Source: Mycobacteroides salmoniphilum (GTDB lineage Bacteria > Actinomycetota > Actinomycetes > Mycobacteriales > Mycobacteriaceae). From it: a stretch of DNA of 64,000 bases. The stretch lies in the NCBI RefSeq assembly GCF_004924335.1, contig NZ_CP024633.1, positions 2,170,001 to 2,234,000 on the forward strand, read 5' to 3'. Positions 32,401 through 39,581 of this stretch are shown here, in pieces. Made by a program: the position numbers and the translations under genes. The notes below the pieces were generated by a model. It made no database searches. It was given only the letters and a program-made list of their open reading frames with translations, and was not told the DNA's origin. Numbering within the stretch: the stretch's first letter is position 1; every line of letters begins with the position of its first letter.

Positions 32401-33312
32401 GAGAGGCCGATCACGATCGATGGGGGTGAACTCCCGTTGGCCACCGCGCTCGCCAGTCATTACGACATATGTCGCGTCACGGACGATCTGCTGCGCTTCG
32501 TCGCCGACCGGCGAGGCGACAAACCCGCCGTCAAGTTGTTGTGCGGCCCTGACACCGCGGCGCGTGAGCTGTGGCTGCACGGCCGCAATGCCCTTGATGT
32601 GCTTCACGAATTTCCCATCCGCGCCGATATCGATGAGTGGCAGCAGGTTCTCATCCGACTCACCCCACGCCAGTACTCAATCTCGTCGAGCCCCCTGGTC
32701 AGCCCCAGGTCTGTCGCGTTGACGGTATCCATCGTCCGGTACCGCGGACCGGATGGCTCGGCTCGCGGTGGTGTGGGTTCGACCTTTCTGGCCGACCGTG
32801 CGCAGACACTTCCCGTCCCGATCTTCCTGCAGCGATCACCGCACTTTCGTCCGCCCGGTACCTCGGAAACGCCGATGATCATGATCGGCCCAGGAACCGG
32901 TATCGCCCCCTTTCGCGGGTTCCTCCAAGAACGTCGCGCACTGGGACACACCGGGCCCAATTGGCTGTTCTTTGGCGACCAGCACCGCACCCAGCACTTC
33001 TACTACCGCGAGGAGCTCGACGGCTTCCTACGCGACGGCTCCCTGCGGCGACTCGATCTCGCATTCTCGCGCGACCAGCAGAAACGCATCTACGTTCAGC
33101 ACCGCATGATGGAGCAGGGGGCTCAGCTGTGGCGGTGGCTCGCGGAGGGCGCACATCTCTACGTGTGCGGAGATGCTAGCCGCATGGCCAAAGACGTCGA
33201 CGGCGCGTTACTCACGATTGCTCAGAAGCACGGACGGCTATCGGGCGAAGAGGCCCTCGAGTTCCGTAAGGGACTCGTGGCCGAAAAACGTTACGTCCGC
33301 GACGTGTACTGA
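29446..33312 (+). CDS. Assimilatory nitrate reductase fused to CysJ-like flavoprotein
   Basis: This 1288-residue fusion starts at GTG 29446. The N-terminal part is a molybdopterin oxidoreductase of NasA/NarB type with a [4Fe-4S] motif C21-x2-C24-x3-C28-x32-C61, then the Mo-bisMGD domains up to about residue 730. From about residue 750 (IAILWTSQTGNAETAATS) a flavodoxin domain begins. It is followed by an FAD/NADPH reductase module with RQYSISSSP, MIMIGPGTGIAPFRGFLQE near residue 1145, and the CysJ-type ending RYVRDVY. The enzyme should take electrons from NADPH via FAD/FMN to the Mo centre and reduce nitrate to nitrite without a separate reductase. No nitrite reductase or nitrate transporter is adjacent. 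modABC lies 2-5 kb upstream. Confidence 0.92.
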   Translation: MTHYDGVTELGAPPTAHRAACSYCGVGCGVVVRAETSSAGPVTIATVEGDALHPSNHGRLCTKGATHAQLMAADGRMTTAHVRPGRGQEPVPAPLAATTTEAGRRLRQILDTHGPDAIALYVSGQMSLEAQYLANKLAKGYIRTTQIESNSRLCMASAGTGYTQSLGADGPPGSYSDIEQSDLFLVIGANMADCHPILFLRMADRLGGGARLIVVDPRRTATAERADLFLQISPGTDLALLNGLLHLLVENGDIDSEFIAQHTEGWAGMPEFLASYAPPVVAAITGLAEDDIRTAARWIGEAREWMTLWTMGLNQSTHGTWNTNAICNMHLATGAISRPGSGPFSLTGQPNAMGGREMGYMGPGLPGQRSVKSAADRDFVERQWELAPGSLRTDFGAGTVDMFAQMAAGNIKACWIICTNPVASVANRQNVIDGLQRAELVITQDAFLATATNDYADMLLPAALWAESDGVSVNSERTVTLTNRAADAPGDAQPDWRLICDVATAMGFGDAFDYSSSEEVFEEIRAFWNPRTGYDMRGMSYTRLRQGPVQWPCPPENAGDRNPIRYLNDGISQDLYVDENGITPRLAFPTPSRRAVFHARAHRDPAELAGDGYSMILNTGRLQHHWHTLTKTGRIKALDRLHPAPFVEIHPRDAVTLGITEGDVVEIASRRGSAELPAIISDRTRHGSCFVPFHWNDAQGPGLAINAVTNDAVDPDSLQPEFKVSAVALRPTGRTIIDTAPDTHVQALGDIAILWTSQTGNAETAATSVHKLLAAAGISATITAMDECDPADLAEVRTAVLIASSFGEGGPPDNGARFWSTLSGETKPLNHMRYAVLGFGDRAYADFCGHAKALDARLHELGATPVLGRVDGEATDRSLVASWTADLLEAIGEGTAASTEAVKRLRGDGLPVAAPEIFTRNAPILAALSHNEILSAPGSGKEVRRIEFDLTGHDVDYSVGDALGIYPTNRDEDVQRWLAATGFDAERPITIDGGELPLATALASHYDICRVTDDLLRFVADRRGDKPAVKLLCGPDTAARELWLHGRNALDVLHEFPIRADIDEWQQVLIRLTPRQYSISSSPLVSPRSVALTVSIVRYRGPDGSARGGVGSTFLADRAQTLPVPIFLQRSPHFRPPGTSETPMIMIGPGTGIAPFRGFLQERRALGHTGPNWLFFGDQHRTQHFYYREELDGFLRDGSLRRLDLAFSRDQQKRIYVQHRMMEQGAQLWRWLAEGAHLYVCGDASRMAKDVDGALLTIAQKHGRLSGEEALEFRKGLVAEKRYVRDVY

Positions 33313-33324
33313 CGGCCCTCGCGC

Positions 33325-33393
33325 TATATTCGTCACGCGCGATGGATCTCGCCGGGGCTTGTCCCGAACCGCCACTGACGGCTGATAGTTCCT
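33325..33393 (+). promoter_or_regulatory. Fluoride riboswitch (crcB motif) with its -10 element
   Basis: A -10 element TATATT (33325-33330) places the RNA start near 33337. From there the sequence has every conserved block of the crcB/fluoride aptamer in order: GCGATGG (33339-33345), TCTCGCC, a variable hairpin GGGGCTTGTCCC, GAACCGCC, then GGCTGATA and TTCCT ending at 33393. It is directly followed by two crcB genes, the classical target. Fluoride binding should raise expression of the exporters. The first start codons lie just after the aptamer, and no terminator hairpin is seen, so translational control is likely. Confidence 0.88.
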
Positions 33394-33399
33394 GTGTTG

Positions 33400-33882
33400 A
33401 TGAGTCGTAACACGATGGGACCGAATGTGACTGGTGGACAACGCGAGGAATTCCCGCGCCCCCTACATCTGCGGCCGTACGCACTGCTGTGGGTGTTTCT
33501 CGGCGGCATGTGCGGCACCGGGCTGCGGTACTGGTTCGAGCAGATGTGGCCGGCCTCCGGCGCGTCGTGGCCCTGGGGAACATTCGCGGTCAACCTGACC
33601 GGAGCGTTCGTCCTTGGCGTGCTGCTGGAAACCCTCATGCTGCTGGGGCCCGATGGCGGCTGGCGTCAGCGGGCCCGGTTGTTTCTTGGCACGGGTGTCT
33701 GCGGCGCCTTCACCACCTACAGCGCACTCGCGCTGGAGATCAGCACTCTCGCCCGCAACGGATTTTCGGGTATCGCCGTCGGGTACGCGTTGGTCAGCGT
33801 CGCCGCGGGTTTGGCCGCCGCGATGGCGGGGATAGCCGCTGCCGCACAAGCCCTCGCGCGCTACTCGGGGGGTTCGGCGTGA
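33400..33882 (+). CDS. crcB1: Fluoride channel CrcB/Fluc, first copy
   Basis: A four-helix membrane protein with the Fluc landmarks GTGLRYWFE near the start, NLTGAFVLGVLLE, and CGAFTTYSALALE. Fluc channels work as antiparallel dimers exporting F-. ATG 33400 gives 160 residues; ATG 33415 and GTG 33427 are alternatives, none with a strong ribosome binding site, in keeping with riboswitch control. The stop codon overlaps the GTG of the second copy, so the two subunits are coupled and probably form a heterodimer. Confidence 0.92.
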   Translation: MSRNTMGPNVTGGQREEFPRPLHLRPYALLWVFLGGMCGTGLRYWFEQMWPASGASWPWGTFAVNLTGAFVLGVLLETLMLLGPDGGWRQRARLFLGTGVCGAFTTYSALALEISTLARNGFSGIAVGYALVSVAAGLAAAMAGIAAAAQALARYSGGSA

Positions 33883-34250
33883 TAGTCATCGCCGTGATAC
33901 TCGCCGGGGCACTGGGCGCGGTGTTGCGATTCGTCGTCGATTCCGCCATCAAACATCGACGGACCTACCTTTTTCCCTGGGCGACGCTGCTCATCAATCT
34001 CACCGGGTCGGCCGTCATCGGCGTATTGGCGGGAGCGGTGATCTTCCACCATTCTCCGTCAACATTGCTGACCGTCCTGGGAACCGGCTTCTGTGGTGGC
34101 TATACAACCTTCAGCACTGCCAGCGTCGAATCGGTGCGACTCATTGAGCGGCGTGAATGGTTCCTCGCCCTGTGCAACACGTTCGGCACCCTGCTGGGCA
34201 CCGTGGGAGCATGCGCCGCGGGACTAGCGCTGGCATGGTCGATGGCGTGA
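33879..34250 (+). CDS. crcB2: Fluoride channel CrcB/Fluc, second copy
   Basis: This 123-residue partner starts at GTG 33879 (GTGA overlap). Landmarks are GALGAVLRFVVD, INLTGSAVIGVLAG and CGGYTTFSTASVE. Paired, adjacent crcB genes usually encode two subunits fixed in opposite orientations, giving one heterodimeric fluoride channel. A universal stress protein gene follows after 10 bases. Confidence 0.93.
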   Translation: MIVIAVILAGALGAVLRFVVDSAIKHRRTYLFPWATLLINLTGSAVIGVLAGAVIFHHSPSTLLTVLGTGFCGGYTTFSTASVESVRLIERREWFLALCNTFGTLLGTVGACAAGLALAWSMA

Positions 34251-34260
34251 AGATGTCACT

Positions 34261-34704
34261 ATGACCGACGAGCCCGATCTGCATCTAGTGGTCGGATGGG
34301 ACAGATACCCGCCGAGCACTGCCGCGCTGCATTTCGGGATCGATCTGGCCCGGCGCCTCGACGCGTGTGTACACGTGGTGCATGTCCTCGACATGGACGA
34401 CGAACCCTCGGATCCCGACACGGACAGTTGGGAAGCTCAGGCGGGCACCGCGGTTGCCGCAGCCGAGGCGGAGGCGCTGGAAGAGCTCTCCGGCCAGGAA
34501 GTGGCCTGGAAGTACCATCGCGCCCATGGGTCCGCGACCGCTGCGCTTCTCGCCGTGGCGCACCAGCACGCGGCGCTGATGATCATCCTGGGTAGCCCAC
34601 GGGGAGGACCGGCATCGGCAGTGGAGGCACTGCTCGGGCAGTCTGTGTCGCATCGCCTCATCGGCGCGAAGCGGGTTCCACTCGTCCTGGTGCCTGCCTC
34701 CTGA
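34261..34704 (+). CDS. Universal stress protein family protein
   Basis: This 147-residue UspA-fold protein begins LHLVVGWDRYPPSTAALHFG and has AALMIILGSPRGGPASAVEALLGQSVSHRL in the C-terminal half (quoted in part), close to the ATP-binding GxxG-9-G(S/T) motif of the family. It lies 10 bases after crcB2 and is probably cotranscribed, so it may be induced by fluoride. Its role there is unknown. Confidence 0.82.
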   Translation: MTDEPDLHLVVGWDRYPPSTAALHFGIDLARRLDACVHVVHVLDMDDEPSDPDTDSWEAQAGTAVAAAEAEALEELSGQEVAWKYHRAHGSATAALLAVAHQHAALMIILGSPRGGPASAVEALLGQSVSHRLIGAKRVPLVLVPAS

Positions 34705-34733
34705 GGACCATCACAGAGCGAATTTTTCTCCTG

Positions 34734-34739
34734 TAGCCT
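34734..34739 (+). promoter_or_regulatory. -10 element of a probable leaderless promoter (GNAT-like gene 1)
   Basis: TAGCCT ends 6 bases before the GTG start at 34746, so the transcript should begin at or next to the start codon. No ribosome binding site is seen. The second paralogue has the same arrangement. Confidence 0.5.
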
Positions 34740-34745
34740 GGCTCG

Positions 34746-35903
34746 GTGCCTAGCAAATCCCAAAACCGGTCGTCGGTGGACCGAGGTCCCGTCGCGATCG
34801 ACGGGGTGACGGTGATGCTACGGCCGCCCCGGCTCGCGGACGGCCCATCCTGGCGCACGACCGCGTTGACCTTCACCGAACGGCTTTCGCCGGCGTTCAA
34901 TCGTGAGGACATGGACTGGGAGAGTGCACATTCACCGGTGATCTGGGTGGACACCTGGCGTTCGGCCCGTGCGGACGCGCGAGCAGGGGGAGTCTCGTAT
35001 CTGCTGGTAAGGATCGATGAGGGCGCCGAAAGGGTCGTCGGCCATTTCTCGATGACCGGAACAGATCCACGAACCGGTGGCGCCGAGATCTCGACCTGGG
35101 CGGTCGATGTTCCCTCGGCCGTGAGTACGTGGGCACAGCTGACCACGGTGCTCTCCGCGTTCGAAGAAAACCCCGCCATCCCGCATGCGCTGGCGCCGAC
35201 CGCGACATCGAACGTGCGCGCAAACAGATTCTCGCACTCCATGGGTTGGACCCAGCTACAGACACGTCGAGCCCTGCGCACATACGACGGGCAGGTATCG
35301 GACCATCACATGTGGATTCTCGCGAACACGGCCGAGTACCGCGACTCGGTCAGGCACCGACTCTCGGAAATTCCCATCACGAGAACACCTTTGACGCCTT
35401 CGCGGGCCCGCCTGCCGGATGCTGAGTATCTGACGGCATGGGCCCGATTCGCGGTGATCCGCACCCGTCAGTTGATCGGCGCCGCGCTGCGAACGACCCC
35501 ACCGGAGACCGTGTTCGAAATACCTGCTGCCAGTGGCGAAGTGGTGCAGGTCGAGTCGGCCGGCCGTGGGCGATACCGAGTGACGGTGGCCGCGCGGCCT
35601 GGCGGTTCAATCGAGGTCCATTCCGACGTTGGCACGTCGACAACGGAATTGGTGCCGCGATTCGAGTCGCGGATATCAGACGACGCCCGCGTTTCGGCGT
35701 TGACCGCACTCGCGAGCCACCTGACCGCTTGCCCTGATCGGTCGCGCCGGACGGTCATCGCGGTCAGTGCTGTCGACAGGACCCTTGCGGATCGGCTCGC
35801 CGCGCTTGGTTTCATCGACGAAGGTGACGCGCCACCGACCCTCGGTGACGACGGTGGCACCCTGCGGATGTGGACTCTCGTAGCGACTCCACATCCAAAA
35901 TAG
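34746..35903 (+). CDS. GNAT-like acetyltransferase family protein, paralogue 1
   Basis: This 385-residue protein starts at GTG 34746. The first 180 residues resemble a RimJ/RimL-type GNAT fold (VMLRPPRLADGPSWRTTAL, then VVGHFSMTGTDPRTGGAEIS). The remainder is a second domain without clear assignment, ending STTELVPRFESRISDD and LAALGFIDEGD. It is similar over its full length to the next gene, so the pair arose by tandem duplication. The acceptor substrate is unknown. No ribosome binding site is visible; leaderless translation is likely. Confidence 0.65.
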   Translation: MPSKSQNRSSVDRGPVAIDGVTVMLRPPRLADGPSWRTTALTFTERLSPAFNREDMDWESAHSPVIWVDTWRSARADARAGGVSYLLVRIDEGAERVVGHFSMTGTDPRTGGAEISTWAVDVPSAVSTWAQLTTVLSAFEENPAIPHALAPTATSNVRANRFSHSMGWTQLQTRRALRTYDGQVSDHHMWILANTAEYRDSVRHRLSEIPITRTPLTPSRARLPDAEYLTAWARFAVIRTRQLIGAALRTTPPETVFEIPAASGEVVQVESAGRGRYRVTVAARPGGSIEVHSDVGTSTTELVPRFESRISDDARVSALTALASHLTACPDRSRRTVIAVSAVDRTLADRLAALGFIDEGDAPPTLGDDGGTLRMWTLVATPHPK

Positions 35904-35974
35904 ACAGCCTGTACACAGCAATCGTCTTCTCGCAGTGGCCGATTAATCGGCCATTCGTGTCCGCCTCGGTGCGC

Positions 35975-35980
35975 TACCCT
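35975..35980 (+). promoter_or_regulatory. -10 element of a probable leaderless promoter (GNAT-like gene 2)
   Basis: TACCCT ends 6 bases before the GTG at 35987, the same spacing as in paralogue 1. This supports the downstream GTG as the true start over the longer open frame. Confidence 0.5.
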
Positions 35981-35986
35981 GCCGAG

Positions 35987-37057
35987 GTGCGTGCAAGCGA
36001 CGGACCCACCCCGCCATGCCTGGGGCCGGTTGAAATCGACGGTATGACGGTCATGCTGCGCACGCCGCGGCTCTCCGATGGTGCATCGTGGCGGGAAACC
36101 AACCTGCGGTATGAGCAGCGGCTGGCGCCGGCGTTCGGCCGCACGGATATGGCGTGGTCGGGTGCGCACTCGCCATACATGTGGATTCATACCTGGAAGC
36201 AGGCACTCTCCGACGCGGCACGGGGGTGGGTTTCTTGTCTGCTCGTACATCTCGATGGAGGCCGTGAGCAGGTGGTGGGCCATCTCGCCATGGCGGGGCG
36301 GCACCCACGAACGGGCGGTACCGAGGTATCAACATGGACGGCCGGTGTTCCCCACACGGCCACCATGTGGGCGCAGGCATCGCTGATCATCACCGGTTTC
36401 GAGGCCAATCCGAACATTCCGCACGCGGTGGCACCGCTGGCGGTTCAGAACGTTCCGGTGCAACGACTGGCCCAGGCCGTGGGCTGGTCAGAGCTGCAGA
36501 CATGCCGCAAGCTGCGCATGTACGACGGAAAGCCCACCGATCATCAGATCTGGTTTCAGAGCAACACCGCCGAGAACCTGGCCGCGCTACGCCACAAGCG
36601 GGACACGTTCTCAGGCAACGCAACCGCCGGGGTACCCGGGTGTCGATCACGGGTTTCCTGGTGCGATCTCGTGGCGCGCGGGCATTACGAACTGCGCAAC
36701 TGGGGTCGGCACACCACCTCTGTTACGAATAGCCAAGTGGTGTTGGATGTTTCGGGCAAGACCATGGGGTGCGTCGAGATTTCCGTCGATCCGGGTAGTT
36801 CCACCACCGAGCTCATCAGTAGGCCGCATCCCGATGTTTCCGAGGACATGCTCGCCCCGACAGTCGCAGACCTGGCCGGGCGTTTGACGCGTGCTCCATC
36901 AGCCACGAGGCGGATCGTGGTTGCGGCGCGCACCGATGACCAGCCCCTGATCGATGCGCTCTCCGCACACGGCTTCCAGAATGAGGGGCTCACCCTGCCC
37001 ACCCTCGGCGAGGCCGTGGTTACCCGCCAGCTGTGGGCCCACGTCGCAGAAAGCTAA
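35987..37057 (+). CDS. GNAT-like acetyltransferase family protein, paralogue 2
   Basis: This protein of 356 residues starts at GTG 35987; an open frame extends upstream, but that part overlaps paralogue 1 and is not conserved. It keeps VMLRTPRLSDGASWRETNL, VVGHLAMAGRHPRTGGTEVS and ENPNIPHA-like NPNIPHAVAPLA, as in paralogue 1, but is about 30 residues shorter, mainly in the middle. The C-terminal STTELISRPHPDVSED also aligns. It ends 4 bases into the convergent DUF6194 gene. Function unknown beyond the fold. Confidence 0.65.
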   Translation: MRASDGPTPPCLGPVEIDGMTVMLRTPRLSDGASWRETNLRYEQRLAPAFGRTDMAWSGAHSPYMWIHTWKQALSDAARGWVSCLLVHLDGGREQVVGHLAMAGRHPRTGGTEVSTWTAGVPHTATMWAQASLIITGFEANPNIPHAVAPLAVQNVPVQRLAQAVGWSELQTCRKLRMYDGKPTDHQIWFQSNTAENLAALRHKRDTFSGNATAGVPGCRSRVSWCDLVARGHYELRNWGRHTTSVTNSQVVLDVSGKTMGCVEISVDPGSSTTELISRPHPDVSEDMLAPTVADLAGRLTRAPSATRRIVVAARTDDQPLIDALSAHGFQNEGLTLPTLGEAVVTRQLWAHVAES

Positions 37058-37452
37058 TCGCGCCGACCGCGCGCATACGCCTCGGTCAGCAGCGGACGGA
37101 TCACCTCACCGAAGGTGTCTTCACCCGGGTTGACCACGCATACCCATTTGGCGCCGCCATATTCGGGATGGGGGAGAACCCGGTCGAACTCGGTGTAGTC
37201 GGCGTCGGTCGGTTCGTCGTCTCCGACCGAGACGACGCTGTCGAAGGTGTCACCGCTGACCCCGATGTTGAGCCGGTACACCGACGGTCGCCCCAGATCG
37301 GAGTACGTGTCGAACGCCTCGTTCGACATCAGGGTGATGATGGGCATCTGGCGGTCGGAGCCGCGGAAGAAGAACCAGTTGCCCTGCACAACCTCGTGCC
37401 GAAGGTCCGGGAACGTCGTGACGATGTATTCGATGATGGCGCCCTCATCCAT
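37054..37452 (-). CDS. DUF6194-family protein
   Basis: This 132-residue soluble protein has IIEYIVTTFPDLRHEVVQGNWFFF and NPGEDTFGEVIRPLLTEAYARGRR, features I associate with the DUF6194 family of actinobacteria (second motif quoted as GEDTFGEVIRPLLTEAY). No catalytic motif is evident. It is transcribed away from cinA with 31 bases between them, so the promoters overlap. Function unknown. Confidence 0.65.
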   Translation of the reverse strand: MDEGAIIEYIVTTFPDLRHEVVQGNWFFFRGSDRQMPIITLMSNEAFDTYSDLGRPSVYRLNIGVSGDTFDSVVSVGDDEPTDADYTEFDRVLPHPEYGGAKWVCVVNPGEDTFGEVIRPLLTEAYARGRRD

Positions 37453-37483
37453 AACACCGAACCTACCGGCCTAGGCTGCTGAC

Positions 37484-38749
37484 ATGTTGCGCGCGGGAAT
37501 CGTCGTCACGGGTACGGAGGTCCTCACCGGGCGGGTGGCCGATGCGAATGGCCCGTGGCTGTCCGAACATCTTCGGGAAGTGGGCGTCGATGTCGCACAT
37601 ATTTGTGTGTGTGGAGACCGCAAAGAGGATCTGACGGCACAACTGCAGTTTCTTGCCGATCAAGGTGTGGATCTCATCGTCACATCCGGCGGCCTTGGGC
37701 CCACAGCCGACGATATGACGCTACCGACTGTGGCTGAATTTGCCGGTACCACACTTGTTTTCGACGCCAATCTGGAAGAAGCCATCATGAATCGGCTGCG
37801 TCCGATGGCGAACCGCTGGGAGAATGTGGACTGGGAGGCGCTGCGCGTCGGCATCGCCAAACAGGCACTCGTGCCGGCGCAAGGTGAGGTACTTGATCCG
37901 GTGGGCACTGCGCCGGGAGCGATCATGAGCACGGGTGCCGTTCTCATCGTGGTGCTGCCCGGACCTCCACATGAGCTCCAGCGAATGTGGACGTCGGCCG
38001 TCGAGGCCGGGCCCTTCCGGGCGCTCCTCGGCGACGATGTCACGGCCATCGAGCAGACCACGCTGCGTCTGTACGGAATCACCGAGCCCGATATCGCAGA
38101 GACGCTGCGCCTCGCCGAAAGTGCGTTAGGAGACCTTGCCGCACTGGAGATCACGACCTGCCTGCGACGCAGCGAGGTCGAGGTGGTCACCCGATTCGAG
38201 GCGTCCGCCCAGCATCTGTGGACTCGCCTCTACGAATTCATCCAGGCCCGACATGGTGCGGCGCTGTTCTCCTCCGACGGTTCAACCGTCGACCAACTGG
38301 TGGCGGGACTGCTCCGCGGGAAGCGCCTGGCCGTGGCGGAGTCGTGCACAGCAGGGCTGTTGGGGGCACGGATCGCCGATGTGCCGGGCTCTTCGGAATA
38401 CTTCCTGGGCGGGGTGATCAGCTACGCGAACGATGTCAAAATTGGCCAGCTGCATGTGGATCGGCAGCTACTCGCCGAGCACGGCGCGGTGTCTCCGCAG
38501 GTCGCCGAGGCCATGGCGGACGGCGCATTGAAGGCGCTGGGTGCCGATATCGCGATGTCGACCACGGGTGTGGCCGGTCCCGGCGGTGGAACGCCGGAGA
38601 AGCCGGTGGGCACGGTGTGCTTCTGTGTGAAAACCGCGGCGGGGGAGAAGGCCGACCTCCAGGTCGTTATCCCCGGAAACCGCAACCAGATTCGTGAGCG
38701 TTCCACCACTGTCGCGCTGCATCTGTTGCGCCGACTGCTGCGGCGATAG
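37484..38749 (+). CDS. cinA: CinA-family protein (NMN amidohydrolase type)
   Basis: This 421-residue protein has an N-terminal MoCF-like domain (GIVVTGTEVLTGRVADANG, TSGGLGPTADDMT, LPGPPHELQRMW) and a C-terminal PncC domain (AVAESCTAGLLGARIADVPGSS, TGVAGPGGGTPEKPVGTV, in parts). This matches full-length CinA such as Rv1901. PncC domains deamidate nicotinamide mononucleotide in NAD recycling. ATG start at 37484. It ends 3 bases from the convergent HD-domain gene. Confidence 0.93.
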   Translation: MLRAGIVVTGTEVLTGRVADANGPWLSEHLREVGVDVAHICVCGDRKEDLTAQLQFLADQGVDLIVTSGGLGPTADDMTLPTVAEFAGTTLVFDANLEEAIMNRLRPMANRWENVDWEALRVGIAKQALVPAQGEVLDPVGTAPGAIMSTGAVLIVVLPGPPHELQRMWTSAVEAGPFRALLGDDVTAIEQTTLRLYGITEPDIAETLRLAESALGDLAALEITTCLRRSEVEVVTRFEASAQHLWTRLYEFIQARHGAALFSSDGSTVDQLVAGLLRGKRLAVAESCTAGLLGARIADVPGSSEYFLGGVISYANDVKIGQLHVDRQLLAEHGAVSPQVAEAMADGALKALGADIAMSTTGVAGPGGGTPEKPVGTVCFCVKTAAGEKADLQVVIPGNRNQIRERSTTVALHLLRRLLRR

Positions 38750-38751
38750 CC

Positions 38752-39501
38752 CTACTGGTCAAAGGGGGCGGCCTTGACCAGTAGCGGGAACGCCGCATAA
38801 CGGGTCAGCCACGCAGCGCGACCGTGCGGTACCGCGGCGCCCTCGGCCGCCCAGGCCTTGAGCATGTGCCGCTTGAATTCCAGCCGAGGATGTCGACACA
38901 GCAGCTCATCCACCCAGGCGGCGTCGAGGTCCGACAGCCGTAGGCCGAAGACATCGGTTCCCGCACCGGCCGACACGAATCCGCCCGGATCTGAGAGGTT
39001 TTCACTGGCGCCAAGGGTGATATGTGCCGCGATGGCGGCGCCCACCGCCTGCGCGCGGTCCTCGGTGGCACCTCGATCCCTGACGAACTGTGCGGCGCGC
39101 TGCCCGCCGACGACGGCGAAGCACCGTCCGGGCGTCGGGTGCTCGAGTTGTAGATCGTGCAACAGGCTCGCGATGTAGACGAGCTCGTCATCGACCTGCG
39201 CGCCGTCGAATGCGGCCAGCGCCTTCCCGAAAAAGTAGGTGCGGTATGAGTGTTCGAGTACGTGCGGTGTCACCGAGTCACGTGCCTCCTGCTCGGCGGC
39301 ACGTGCGAGCGCGCTATCGGGTACCGCGATCGATCCGAATTCGACACGCCCCTGCCCGCGCCGGCCCATCCTGGTTTTGACGGCATCGCTGACCATTGCG
39401 GGCAACGCACGAAACAAGCGTCCCAACAATGCCCGGCGCTGGGCCGTCGAGACCTCGCCGCCGGTCCGCGTCGCCCAGTGCCAGTCGAATTCGCTCGTCA
39501 T
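38752..39501 (-). CDS. HD-domain protein
   Basis: This protein of about 249 residues starts at ATG 39501. The HD metal-binding pattern is visible as H84 (LEHSYRTYFFG) and H115-D116 (SLLHDLQLE). Such domains hydrolyse phosphoesters, often nucleotides; related small HD proteins are annotated as cyanamide-hydratase-like or phosphohydrolases. A start 51 bases upstream (39552) is possible but would overlap the direct-repeat operator between this gene and the divergent regulator. It is probably controlled by that regulator. Confidence 0.75.
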   Translation of the reverse strand: MTSEFDWHWATRTGGEVSTAQRRALLGRLFRALPAMVSDAVKTRMGRRGQGRVEFGSIAVPDSALARAAEQEARDSVTPHVLEHSYRTYFFGKALAAFDGAQVDDELVYIASLLHDLQLEHPTPGRCFAVVGGQRAAQFVRDRGATEDRAQAVGAAIAAHITLGASENLSDPGGFVSAGAGTDVFGLRLSDLDAAWVDELLCRHPRLEFKRHMLKAWAAEGAAVPHGRAAWLTRYAAFPLLVKAAPFDQ

Positions 39502-39545
39502 GGGCTCAGTCAAGGCCCGTGCGCCCACAACGAACAGTGGCATGA

Positions 39546-39575
39546 ATGCCATAGATGCTCGGATTCATGCCATAG
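39546..39575. promoter_or_regulatory. Direct-repeat operator between HD gene and GlxA-type regulator
   Basis: ATGCCATAG occurs at 39546-39554 and 39567-39575, a 21-base period (two helical turns) on one face of the DNA. The first copy is also part of the dyad GGCAT-GA-ATGCC. Direct half-sites with this spacing suit an AraC-family dimer, and the divergent gene encodes one. Confidence 0.55.
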
Positions 39576-39581
39576 TGAGCC

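Noticed and set aside
36630..36720. Possible degenerate repeat in GNAT-like paralogue 2
   Set aside because: The region is simply the shortened middle of the paralogue; no repeat unit could be defined.
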